From assembly GCA_947373245.1 (NCBI GenBank), contig CANBWY010000001.1:43944-107943 (forward strand): a stretch of 64,000 nucleotides of DNA, read 5' to 3'. This document shows positions 51,395 through 60,780 of this stretch, one piece after another. The notes beneath the pieces are model-generated. The model did not search any database and was not told the DNA's origin. It saw only the letters and a program-made list of their open reading frames with translations. The translations under genes and the position numbers were made by a program. Each line of letters starts with the position of its first letter. Position 1 is the first letter of the stretch. The DNA is from Comamonadaceae bacterium (GTDB lineage Bacteria > Pseudomonadota > Gammaproteobacteria > Burkholderiales > Burkholderiaceae_C).

Positions 51395-51406
51395 TTCAAA
51401 TTCTGC

Positions 51407-51940
51407 TTAAGCCAGCATCGTACCCTTGCACTTCTTCGCGCCGCAACGGCAGGCGTATTTGGCTCTTAACGCGTCGGTCAACGGTTCATCGCTGATGAGC
51501 CCGTAGTTGAACGTCAACTCCTCACCTGCCCACACGGGGCGGCGGGTTTTGATGAAGATGCGCCCCTGGATTTGGTCGGGCACGCAATTGGGGCGGCACG
51601 AGTGGTTGATCCAGCGCGAGTCATTGCCGCCGTGCAGGCCATCAATCACCCGCGTGTCGTCGATGTGAAAGTAAAACGTGTGTTCGGGATTGCTTGGGTC
51701 ATGCGGGTGGCGGCGCAGCGCCTCGGCCATCGAAATGACCTCGCCCACATATTCAATGACGGTTTCACCGGCCGCGATGTGGCTCAGGGCAAACACGCCT
51801 TGGCCATGCACCGTGGAGCGAGAAACGTAACAAGAAGGGCGTTGCAAATCAGACACATTCAAACCGTAACACACCCCTCTCCCCTCGCCATGAATATACA
51901 AAAAGCATTGAATATCTGCCAAATCCTCCCTAAAGTACAA
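51407..51940 (-). CDS. SET domain-containing (lysine methyltransferase-like) protein; start codon uncertain
   Basis: CYVSRSTVHGQGVFALSHIAAGETVIEYVGEVIS...DSRWINHSCRPNCVPDQIQGRIFIKTRRPVWAGEELTFNYGL: SET motifs; C-terminal CRCGAKKCKGTMLA post-SET-like. Confidence 0.9.
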   Translation of the reverse strand: MYFREDLADIQCFLYIHGEGRGVCYGLNVSDLQRPSCYVSRSTVHGQGVFALSHIAAGETVIEYVGEVISMAEALRRHPHDPSNPEHTFYFHIDDTRVIDGLHGGNDSRWINHSCRPNCVPDQIQGRIFIKTRRPVWAGEELTFNYGLISDEPLTDALRAKYACRCGAKKCKGTMLA

Positions 51941-51943
51941 AAT

Positions 51944-51965
51944 TTTTTGATAAACGTATCAAAAA
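51944..51965. promoter_or_regulatory. Palindrome upstream of fimbrial operon (site 1)
   Basis: TTTTTGATA-AACG-TATCAAAAA, 9-bp perfect arms. Confidence 0.55.
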
Positions 51966-51995
51966 CTACTATTTAGATGTAAACTTTAGATTGCA

Positions 51996-52014
51996 TTGAT
52001 ATTTAAAATATCAA
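51996..52014. promoter_or_regulatory. Palindrome upstream of fimbrial operon (site 2)
   Basis: TTGATATTT-A-AAATATCAA, 9-bp perfect arms. Confidence 0.55.
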
Positions 52015-52084
52015 TCAAAAACAAACATGCAAATTTATTCCCGCTCCAATTTGTGGGATTTTTAAAAACTTTGAAAGCTAAATC

Positions 52085-52714
52085 ATGCGTCTCAATTTTC
52101 GTAACAAATCAGCAGTGATGATCGCCCTCGGCCTTGGCATGATGCAATTGGCCCAAGCACAGGCGGCCGATGCCACCGTGACTTTTGCCGGTCAAGTGAC
52201 CGCCAACACTTGTACGCTGTCACTGACCGACGGTACCAACTCGGCCACCAACGGCAACCTCAACGTGGACTTTGGCAAGATTACGTTCGGAACAGGCGGG
52301 ATCACTACGGGAATGCTTCTAGGTTCCAGCAAAACCGTGACCCTCTCTGCCAAGAACGCCGCCGGAGCTGCCGCATGCGCCAGTTCCGGACTAACCGGCG
52401 AAAAAGCCAACTTCAACGTTTTGTTGGATTTGAGCGCCAGCCAAATCACAACTGTTGCTGGTAAGACTTACCGTACCAACGATCTGGCTGCCAATGGCAC
52501 CAATGCAGTGTTGGCTTTGGCCACGGGTACAACCATAACCAATCAGCTGAGCTTGACACCACGTGCAGGTGATACAGGCACGTTTGCAGCCGCAAGCTCG
52601 GTCGCTATTGCCACAGGCACCATTCCATTGACCGCACAGTTGGTGACCTCTGGGACAACTTTGACGGCTGGTGCATTCAGCGCCAGCATTCCCTTGTTCT
52701 TGGTTTACCAGTAA
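52085..52714 (+). CDS. Chaperone-usher fimbrial major subunit-like protein
   Basis: Signal peptide, then DATVTFAGQVTANTCTLSLTDGTNSATNGNLNVDFGKITFG...; paired cysteines and C-terminal ...ASIPLFLVYQ. Confidence 0.88.
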   Translation: MRLNFRNKSAVMIALGLGMMQLAQAQAADATVTFAGQVTANTCTLSLTDGTNSATNGNLNVDFGKITFGTGGITTGMLLGSSKTVTLSAKNAAGAAACASSGLTGEKANFNVLLDLSASQITTVAGKTYRTNDLAANGTNAVLALATGTTITNQLSLTPRAGDTGTFAAASSVAIATGTIPLTAQLVTSGTTLTAGAFSASIPLFLVYQ

Positions 52715-52797
52715 GCCTTGCGCGTGCTGAGGGCGCTGTCAAAATTTTTGTCGAATTTATTAATTTTTATTAGTAAAATGATATTTTCGAAAGAAAT

Positions 52798-53211
52798 ATG
52801 GCGCGCCCGATTGGCTTTGTCAAAAACCTGCTGTCACGTCTGACGGTTCTCGTTGGCCTGTGCTTTTTCCCACATGTACATGCTGAAATACTTGATGGCA
52901 GGTTGAGCTTTGAAGCTCAAATATCCCAGAGCACTTGTCTGCTGTCGTCGGACAACGATGACGGCCCCCCACCTACACGCATCACCTTTTCGTTGAACAC
53001 CGAAAAAGGCAAGCGTATGTGTATGAATTCAAATAACTTAAAAATATCGGTGGATTCACCACAGCGCCAAATGTCCGAATTGAATGATCGGTGGTACTTG
53101 GCCAATACTTTTGGAAGCGAAGCGTTCACGCTACAGAGCGTTCAGCGCAGCGGCATGAAGCCCATGCATGCGTTCGAAGCCAAATTGGCGTTGCTAGTGG
53201 ATTACCAATGA
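52798..53211 (+). CDS. Putative minor fimbrial subunit
   Basis: Signal-peptide-like N-terminus, two Cys (STCLLSS...RMCMNS), C-terminal AKLALLVDYQ resembling pilin donor-strand end; between pilin and chaperone. Confidence 0.62.
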   Translation: MARPIGFVKNLLSRLTVLVGLCFFPHVHAEILDGRLSFEAQISQSTCLLSSDNDDGPPPTRITFSLNTEKGKRMCMNSNNLKISVDSPQRQMSELNDRWYLANTFGSEAFTLQSVQRSGMKPMHAFEAKLALLVDYQ

Positions 53212-53942
53212 TGAAGTACTTTTTTGCACCATTCGTCTTAGCTCTGGTTTTGGCTGCGCCATGCGCGGTGGCCGAAATGATCATCGACACCACACGGGTG
53301 ATTTACCCCGAAGCTCGGCGTGAAGTCACCTTCAACGTCAGCAATGTGTCAAAAGAGAAACCATCGCTGATCCAGATGTGGGTGGACGACGGCGTGAACA
53401 CGGTGTCCCCCGAAGACGTGGTGACGCCCTTCAATATTTCCCCGCCGGTGGCGCGTGTCGGCGTCGAGGGCCGCCAAGTGGTGCGCATGGTCTACACCGG
53501 CGATCCGCTGGCCAGCGATCGCGAAAGTCTTTACTGGTTCAACATGTTAGAGGTCCCCCCCAAGTCCAATGCGGAAAACCGTTTGAGCTTTGCCATTCGC
53601 ACACGCATCAAATTGTTCTTCAGGCCCAAAGGGCTGAAAGGCGATCCGGGTCAAGCGATGGGCAAAGTCACGTGGAAAGTTGTGAAACAAGACAACGGTT
53701 GGGCCATTGAAGGCGACAACCCGACACCTTTTCACATGTCGTTTTTGAGCTTGAATCTAGGCGAACCTGATCAACTCATCTCCGTCACAGAGGGCGGCAT
53801 GCTCAAGCCCCTGAGCCATGCCAGCTTCCCCGTCACCATGACGGACAAACTGCCACAAAAATACTCGTTGCTCGTGGCTGACTTTATCAATGACTATGGT
53901 GGTGTGAATTCCACCTCGTTCACATTAGCCCCTGCCAAGTAA
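53208..53942 (+). CDS. Periplasmic fimbrial chaperone (PapD-like)
   Basis: EMIIDTTRVIYPEARREVTFNVSNVSKEKPSLIQMWVDDG...RLSFAIRTRIKLFFRPKGLKG: PapD family. Confidence 0.94.
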   Translation: MMKYFFAPFVLALVLAAPCAVAEMIIDTTRVIYPEARREVTFNVSNVSKEKPSLIQMWVDDGVNTVSPEDVVTPFNISPPVARVGVEGRQVVRMVYTGDPLASDRESLYWFNMLEVPPKSNAENRLSFAIRTRIKLFFRPKGLKGDPGQAMGKVTWKVVKQDNGWAIEGDNPTPFHMSFLSLNLGEPDQLISVTEGGMLKPLSHASFPVTMTDKLPQKYSLLVADFINDYGGVNSTSFTLAPAK

Positions 53943-53993
53943 GTCGTATCGCAACTGGGTCGGGGGTGACTCAAAACAAACACGTCGACACAC

Positions 53994-56663
53994 ATGAAGC
54001 CGTCAAATGCAGGGTTGCAAAGGCCAGCTCTTATGCGACGGCGATGGGTGATGATGTTTCTCATCATGACGCAGGCTGCGACAGCTTGGGCTCTGATTTC
54101 AGAAAATGCCAGACAGGCACCTGCCAGCACCGTATCGGTCTTGCCCACTGAAGCCCCAAACGCAGACGACATCGAATTCGATTCAGACTTTTTGCGCGGC
54201 AAGGGCTTTCGCAACATGAGCAATGCCGAGCTGAAAAAACTGGGCAATGTCCGTCCGGGCCCGTTGACGGTCGACATTTACCGCAGTGGCACCTCCATCG
54301 GCAAATCATCGGTGCTGTTCACCACGCCGCCGGGTGAGGAAAATGGCAACGCCAAGCCGTGCATCACGCGAGAGTTGTTCATGCAACTGAACGTCAAACC
54401 CAGCGCCGTCAGTACCCAAGGAATGGCGGTACTCAGCCCGCCGGATTCGGAATCTGCAACGCAAGACGCCAAAACCTGCTTGTATCTAGAGGACTAGGTC
54501 AATGGCGCGAGCGCTGATTTTGACAAAAGTGCGCTGCAGCTCAAACTGAGCATTCCCCAAGCCTATTTAACAAGGCAAAGCAACGCATCCGTTTCCACGA
54601 GCATGCTCACGCGAGGCGATAACGCGGGCATGCTCACGCGAGGCGATAACGCGGGCTTCGTCAACTACAACTTCAACCACTATCAAGCACAGGGGAACAC
54701 ATCAGACTACTTGGGCTTGAATTCGGGTTTGAACTTAGACGGTTGGCAATTGCGCCACAGCAGTTTCCTGACGCAAGGCGACAGCACAAACGGACAAAGC
54801 GCCCATCAGTACACGTCTGGCGAGACATTTGTGCGACGCCCTTTGATTGACTGGAAGTCCAGCCTGGCCTTGGGTGACACCAACAGTTTCAGCCCCATCA
54901 TCGGCGGCGTGCCACTGCGTGGGCTACGTCTGTCGTCTGAGGAAGGCATGATGAGCGATGACGAGCGGAGCTACAGGCCCGTGGTGCGTGGCATTGCCCG
55001 CACCAATGCACGGGTGCGCGTTATGCAAAACAACGTGGTGTTTTTTGAGCAGACCGTGCCCCCTGGCCCCTTTGAATTGAACGACATCAACCCACCCGCG
55101 GCGTTGGGGGATTTGGAGGTCATCGTGACCGAGGCGGACGGAGGGCAACAAAATTTTGTAGAGCCCTACAGCCTCAGTGCGGGCAAACTCAGCCCCGGGT
55201 CTTTGCGCTACAGCACGTCAGCGGGCAACTACAGACCTAACGCGACCAGCGTCAATCACGCAGCCGTGCTGCAAGCCTACGTACGCTATGGACTGAACAA
55301 ATGGGTGTCGCCCGGCGTGGAACTATTGATGGCGTCGAATTACCAAAACCTTGGCCTGCAAACGACCTTCAACAACCCTTGGGGAGGGCTGACCCTCAAC
55401 AGCCTTTATGCGCAAACAAAAGAACTAGCCTCCAACAGTACCGGACAAGCCTTCAACGTCAATTACACAGCCCCCGCCATGGGCCCGTTCCAATTTTATG
55501 GGGGCCTGAGTGAGCAATCACGTGCCTATGTTGCCCCCAACACCGCGCTGACGGGCATGCCCTTTGACGTCAATGGTTCGTATAACTTTAAAAGCAGCCG
55601 GTATTTCAGCTTGTCGCTGAGCATGCGTTCCTACGGCGGTGTTTCGTTGAGCATGGTGGATCAAAACACGTGGGCGACGAATAGCCAAAGCCGCCAACGC
55701 AGAGCGTCTTACTTTACAAATTGGCAGCGGATCAACCTGAATGCCTACTTAAGCCAAAGCAACTTTGCAGATGGCAATAAATCGACAAGCAGCGTGGGCT
55801 TCTCGATCGCCATTCCGTTGGAAAGCTCAGGCAAGTTAGGTTCAGTCAGCGCGAGCTATACGCAGTCCGACCAAAGCGATGCCACACGGTCCCTGTCCTA
55901 CTCGGGCAGCATGGGGCCCAACAACACAGCCTATTACAACCTGAACCACTCACAAACCGGGGCCGATAACAGCTCTGGCGGCTCACTCAATTACGCACAC
56001 CCTTGGGGCAACTTGGGGGGTAACTTGTCGTCCTCTAGCAGTGGCGCCGTGCAAACCGGTTTGAGCGCGTCAGGCAGTGTGGTACTCCACCGCGATGGGG
56101 TGATCATGGCCCCGCCCTTGGGTGGCACCTTTGCCATCGTCGAAGTCCCTCAGGGCGAAGGGGTGAGCCTGCAAGGCGGCAACGCACGCATCAACCAGCG
56201 CGGCTACGGCGTAGTGACCAACCTATCGCCTTACTACCTTAACGACGTGCAAATCAGCTTGGAGGGTGCGTCCGTTGACTTAGATATCGACAACGCTGGA
56301 CAAAAGGTTGCACCGGTGGAAGGCGCAATCGTGCGTTTGAAGTTCGACACCACCGTCGGACGCCCCTTGCTGTTAAAGCTATCGACCAGCAGCGGTGAGC
56401 GCATCCCCATTGGCGCGAACGTGACGAGTAGTCAAGGCGTCGACGTGGGCATTGTGGGCCAAGGCAGTCGCGCCTTGGTTCGCGTGAAAACACCCCGAGA
56501 CAAGCTCAACGTGGTGTGGGGAGAAAACGCCAACGAACACTGCACCACCCAATACGCGCTGGACGAAAAAATACCCAGTAACGCCAGTGGATTTACCCCA
56601 TTGCAACTCATGTGCGCCGTCGGCTCAGATGCGAACGACTTGCTAACTAGGTCACCTCCATGA
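53994..56663 (+). pseudogene. Fimbrial outer-membrane usher, interrupted by in-frame TAG at 54495-54497
   Basis: ORFs 53994..54497 and 54603..56663 share one frame; translation resumes directly after TAG as VNGASADFDKSALQLKLSIPQAYLTRQSNASVST...; usher motifs on both sides (FDSDFLRGKG... and SLSAGKLSPGSLRYSTSAG). Confidence 0.85.
54603..54656 (+). repeat. Exact 27-bp tandem duplication within the usher gene
   Basis: ATGCTCACGCGAGGCGATAACGCGGGC repeated twice (54603-54629, 54630-54656), encoding MLTRGDNAG x2. Confidence 0.97.
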
Positions 56664-57730
56664 ACACCCCATTTTTGAAACTGCTTTTGGTCTTTGTTTC
56701 AATGTTTGCTTTTTATGTGCCGACACATGCAACGACATGCAACTACACCACCTCATGGAGTTTGAATACAGCGCCCACTTCTGACAAAAATTTCACGTTT
56801 AGCGCGGACAACCAAACCTTAACGGTGAGCGCGAAGCCATCGAGAAGTTCATACCAAATGAGTGTCAATTTGGTCATCGGGTTTACAAGCATGAGCACCC
56901 CTGCCAACGGGGATTCTTGTTTGTTTTCTTTGATTCAAAACAACCAGTCGTTTTCCACACTGAACAACACATCGATTGCCTTTTCCAGAACACTGGCAGC
57001 GTCGGGTTCTAGTTGCGGCTTTAACTACCTGGGTCGTCCCAACATTGCAAGCACGTACAAAGGCGGGGCCTATTTAACCCCGATTGCGGCGGGACTTTTT
57101 ACGGACATCTATGAAATTTCAAATTGCGCCCCCTCTGCCACATTCTTACAAGAGCTCATCGTGACTGTGGCCCCAGGCGCCAAAGGTAACTTCATACTAG
57201 ACGCCTCCAAATTTGTCAGGGTCATGGCCGGACAGCACAACACCGATTTGAATGGCCTTGTCAGTTGGTCCTCGCCAAATGCGCAGGCGTTCATGGCATT
57301 TGCATTCGTGGGCAACCCCACATGTGCCGTCATCTCCCCCACGGTCACCCTGCCCACTTTGTCGCCCTCTGCAATTGGCTCATCTCTCGATCGAAGCGCG
57401 GATTTTTCACTCAAATTAAATTGCGGCCAAGGCAATGCATTCGCATACACAGTGACCCCCACTTGGTCATTTACACCCGCTTTTACAGGCTCTTCTATCA
57501 TTGCAAATACGGGGTCAGCCAGTGGCATTGGCGTCACGGTGACCAGTAAGAATGGGGCGGTGCCAGCGACCGTCACCAATGGTTACAACGCGGACACGGC
57601 AACCATCGCAGCAAACGCGACGGCGACCTCACAAACCTTCAATTACTCGGCAGCGTACGCAAAAAGCGCAACCACGGTGACGCCGGGCACAGTCAACGCC
57701 AGCGCATCCATCACGTTGTCCGTCCAATAA
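56660..57730 (+). CDS. Putative fimbrial tip adhesin / large terminal subunit
   Basis: Signal peptide; two-domain secreted protein downstream of usher with C-terminal pilin-like domain ending ...NASASITLSVQ. Confidence 0.7.
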   Translation: MNTPFLKLLLVFVSMFAFYVPTHATTCNYTTSWSLNTAPTSDKNFTFSADNQTLTVSAKPSRSSYQMSVNLVIGFTSMSTPANGDSCLFSLIQNNQSFSTLNNTSIAFSRTLAASGSSCGFNYLGRPNIASTYKGGAYLTPIAAGLFTDIYEISNCAPSATFLQELIVTVAPGAKGNFILDASKFVRVMAGQHNTDLNGLVSWSSPNAQAFMAFAFVGNPTCAVISPTVTLPTLSPSAIGSSLDRSADFSLKLNCGQGNAFAYTVTPTWSFTPAFTGSSIIANTGSASGIGVTVTSKNGAVPATVTNGYNADTATIAANATATSQTFNYSAAYAKSATTVTPGTVNASASITLSVQ

Positions 57731-57740
57731 GGCGGCGGAC

Positions 57741-57889
57741 CTACTCCACGGTAACTGACATAGGATGCAAGTGAGTAACTTTCGTATTCATTTTTATCCT
57801 CTGCCATCCTTTTTTTTTAACATTCACAGTGGTCGTATTTAACCCTTCGTAAAGGTCATAACGCTTTGCTCGTCTTCCATGACCTTCGT
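57741..57889 (-). pseudogene. C-terminal remnant of an unknown gene adjoining the IS3 element
   Basis: Open on the reverse strand from the IS edge: YEGHGRRAKRYDLYEGLNTTTVNVKKKGWQRIKMNTKVTHLHPMSVTVE*. Confidence 0.35.
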
Positions 57890-57920
57890 AGTGGCATTCC
57901 CCCAAACCTGTAGACACTTT

Positions 57921-58784
57921 TCATAGCGCAGTCTGACGCTGCCGCTCGAACTCATAGGGGCTGAGTTGATCGAGATGCTTGTGGCGTCGAACTCGATTGT
58001 AGAAACCCTCGATGTAATCGAAGATTTCTGACTTGGCTTCAGCCCGAGTTTGGTAAATCCGCTTCTTGATTTGTTCGCTCTTCAAGTTACTGAAGAACGA
58101 TTCAGCCACCGCGTTATCCCAGCAGTTGCCGCGACGACTCATGCTCGGGCTTAGTCGGTTGTCTTTGCACCAACGGTTGAATTCGTCGCTGCCAAATTGA
58201 CTGCCCTGATCCGAATGGATGATCACCGAGTCTTTTGGCCTTCTGCGCCACACCGCCATCGTCAGAGCATCCAGCACCAAGCTCGTTTGCATACTTTTAC
58301 CCATGCTCCAGCCCACCACTGCACGCGAGTGCAAATCAAGCACTACGGCCAAATACAACCAGCCTTCAAGTGTGCGGATGTACGTGATATCCGTCACCCA
58401 AGCGTTGTCAGGCTCATCGTGCTGGAACTGTCGCTGCAATCGGTTTGGCGCCACAAGTGCGGGCTTGCCCACTTTGTACCTAGGACGTTTGTAGCCACGT
58501 ACAGACTTGATCTGAGCGGCACGCATCAACCGCGCCACGCGGTTCTCACCGCAAGCCACGCCTGCTTCGCGCAAGTCACAGAAGATGCGCGGGCTCCCGT
58601 AAATGCCCATGCTCTGGTCGTAGAACTCTTTGATCTTTGCCGTCAACACCTCATTGGCTTTTGCCCTTGGCGATAGCGGCTCATGCAGCCAAGCGTAGAA
58701 GCCGCTGCGGTGAACTTTGAGAACGCGGCACATGCTGGTGAGTTTGAATTCTGATCGGTGGGCTTGAATGAATGCGTACTTCAC
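57921..58784 (-). CDS. IS3-family transposase OrfB (rve/DDE integrase domain)
   Basis: DNAWVTDITYIRTLEGWLYLAVVLDLHSRAVVGWSMG...SVIIHSDQGSQFGSDEF...GNCWDNAVAESFFSNLKSE. Confidence 0.97.
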   Translation of the reverse strand: MKYAFIQAHRSEFKLTSMCRVLKVHRSGFYAWLHEPLSPRAKANEVLTAKIKEFYDQSMGIYGSPRIFCDLREAGVACGENRVARLMRAAQIKSVRGYKRPRYKVGKPALVAPNRLQRQFQHDEPDNAWVTDITYIRTLEGWLYLAVVLDLHSRAVVGWSMGKSMQTSLVLDALTMAVWRRRPKDSVIIHSDQGSQFGSDEFNRWCKDNRLSPSMSRRGNCWDNAVAESFFSNLKSEQIKKRIYQTRAEAKSEIFDYIEGFYNRVRRHKHLDQLSPYEFERQRQTAL

Positions 58785-59068
58785 CCGGACTGTTTTGCAA
58801 AGTACGCGGCGGCCTTTTTTAGGATGTCGCGCTCCTCGGTAGTGCGTCTGAGTTCAGCCTTGAGCTTGGCCATCTCGGCTTGCATCAACTTGAGGTCACT
58901 GGACTGAGGTTCATCCGCCTTCTTGAACTTGCTGACCCACGTGTACAGAACGCCTTCAGCAATGCCTAGTCGCTTGGCTACATCGACAACTGAGTGGCCT
59001 TTATCGATGACTTGTTTGACAGCCTCGTCTTTGAACTCGGGGGCATATTTCGCTCGTTGCATTTGCAA
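58781..59068 (-). CDS. IS3-family transposase OrfA (HTH_Tnp_1)
   Basis: RAKYAPEFKDEAVKQVIDKGHSVVDVAKRLGIAEGVLYTWVSKFKKADEP...ELRRTTEERDILKKAAAYFAKQSG. Confidence 0.96.
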   Translation of the reverse strand: MQMQRAKYAPEFKDEAVKQVIDKGHSVVDVAKRLGIAEGVLYTWVSKFKKADEPQSSDLKLMQAEMAKLKAELRRTTEERDILKKAAAYFAKQSG

Positions 59069-59123
59069 TTCTCCATTTCAGTTTTGACATCATATTTGTC
59101 TACTGATTTGGGGGAATGCCACT

Positions 59124-59245
59124 GAGCCATCGCAGCTAACAAAAAAACCTTGCTGACCGTTAGGTGTTGTCATGGGTTTTACTGTGGGTGCCGCACAGCC
59201 AGCAAGAACAGCTGCTGCAATCAACACACTACAAATTGTCTTCAT
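59124..59245 (-). pseudogene. N-terminal part of a small lipoprotein truncated by the IS3 element
   Basis: Reverse strand MKTICSVLIAAAVLAGCAAPTVKPMTTPNGQQGFFVSCDGS then IS sequence; lipobox LAGC. Confidence 0.7.
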
Positions 59246-59484
59246 GCACAGCCCCTATAAATTATCAATTCAATCATTCTATTGCCCCACCCCAGCTAGC
59301 AAATGCTTAAATTAAATTAAACTTTTTATCTACCCACCGTTACCGCAGTCACGCTCGTTCAAACGAAAACAGCCGACAACACTGCTTCGTGCATTTGGGC
59401 AATACAGACTAGCTGGCGCGGGGTTGCAGCGCAGGTCAGCTGTTCTCTTGCAAATAATTAACTTAACCTTTTGCCAGCGCCAGC

Positions 59485-60780
59485 CTACCCACCCAACACT
59501 GTTGCTTTGACGCTGGGCGTTGCACTGCGCCCGTAGTACATCTCAATGTTTTGCACACTCGTGCCCATGTTTCGTGCGATATCCCATACGGGTACATTTT
59601 TTTGCAGCATACGCACCGCATAAAAGTGACGCAGGCTGTAAAGCGTGTAGACCTCACCGTATCTGTTTTTTTCAATGCCCAAATCTTTCAGGAACGCTTG
59701 GAACTGGTCTATGAGTGTTATGACTTGGTTGCCATCGAGCATCCGAAAGAACCACTTGTCCTTGTTGTCTACTTTGCGTTTGACTTTGATTTGCCCTGTG
59801 TAATGAGGCTGCATTTTGTTGCGCTGGATGACATGCAAGATGAAGTTACGGGATGAGACTCTTGGGATGACTACACGCGAGCCAGTTTTGCCCTTGACGT
59901 TGAATTGATAGTTGGGGCGGCCCAAGTCGTCTTTAAATTCAATCACATCGCTTTCATGCAGGTTGTTAGCCTCACCTACTCGCATACCACTCTTGGCAAG
60001 TATGTGTACGTAATCACGCAGCATTTCCCTGTTCCAGCGGCGTTCTTGGTCTCTCAATGGCACCGCACGTATCCATGCTCTAAAGCTCTTGTAAATCTGG
60101 GCCATGTCTGGGGATGTGAATGCAGGTCGCACAACCCGCTTCTCACTCTTAAAGCGCCATGTGGGTAATGCAATCCGTCCACGATAACCACGCTCATCAG
60201 CAAACTTCAACAGCGTTTTTGCCAGCGTCACTTCCCACTCAATCGTTTTATCTGCAGGGTTGAGCCTAGAGTTTTTGGGACGGTCTTTTTCGTCCATGCG
60301 GTGGTAGTAGTCCTTACGCCACGCTACGTAATCTTTCAGTACCGCGTTATCAATTTTGTCCACGGCTTTCTTGCCGCAGTACTCACGCCAAAACTTGACC
60401 ACTCGTTTGATTTGACGAAGCATGTAGATGCTGGTTTGCTCTTGGCGGGACGTATTGATTTTGTCCAGCTGCGCTCTGTCGTACTGCAATTGCCTCAACC
60501 GCACGTACTCATCAATCACATCGTTAAACGTAGTCTGTTGCAAGGGCAGGTCTTCGTCTTTACGAAATTCAATCTCGTAATAGAACTTCATTGCACTCTT
60601 GCGAGCGTCTGCTAACTGCCGTGTTTTGAGGGAGCGATGGATGTATTTGCGTGTGCCCTCGCCCTTGTACACACGTGCGTAAAAAATGCCGTTGCGTGAG
60701 TACAGGAGGACTTTGCCATCCTCCATGTACTCCTCATACTCAGTCGTTTGCTGTGTATTGTTTTTGTTCAACTTTTGCAC
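59485..60780 (-). CDS. Site-specific tyrosine recombinase / phage-type integrase
   Basis: C-terminal catalytic pattern SGMRVGEANNL ... LYSLRHFYAVRMLQKNVPVWDIARNMGTSVQNIEMYYGRS. Confidence 0.92.
   Translation of the reverse strand: MQKLNKNNTQQTTEYEEYMEDGKVLLYSRNGIFYARVYKGEGTRKYIHRSLKTRQLADARKSAMKFYYEIEFRKDEDLPLQQTTFNDVIDEYVRLRQLQYDRAQLDKINTSRQEQTSIYMLRQIKRVVKFWREYCGKKAVDKIDNAVLKDYVAWRKDYYHRMDEKDRPKNSRLNPADKTIEWEVTLAKTLLKFADERGYRGRIALPTWRFKSEKRVVRPAFTSPDMAQIYKSFRAWIRAVPLRDQERRWNREMLRDYVHILAKSGMRVGEANNLHESDVIEFKDDLGRPNYQFNVKGKTGSRVVIPRVSSRNFILHVIQRNKMQPHYTGQIKVKRKVDNKDKWFFRMLDGNQVITLIDQFQAFLKDLGIEKNRYGEVYTLYSLRHFYAVRMLQKNVPVWDIARNMGTSVQNIEMYYGRSATPSVKATVLGG

Larger units (their letters stand above)
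57890..59123 (-). mobile_element. IS3-family insertion sequence with terminal inverted repeats
   Basis: Left end AGTGGCATTCCCCCAAACCTGTAGACA and reverse of right end AGTGGCATTCCCCCAAATCAGTAGACA; contains orfA and orfB. Confidence 0.93.

Noticed and set aside
51944-51965. Reading the TTGATA-AACG-TATCAA palindrome as an FNR box
   Set aside because: Spacing between TTGAT and ATCAA is 6 nt, not 4; kept only as an unidentified palindrome.
54240-54600. Usher split as a frameshift rather than a stop codon
   Set aside because: Both parts are in the same frame; only the TAG codon interrupts the reading frame.
60590-60605. CACTCTTGCGAG inside the integrase gene, matching part of the OMP terminator core
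   Set aside because: Within coding sequence and without the flanking GC stem; likely chance.
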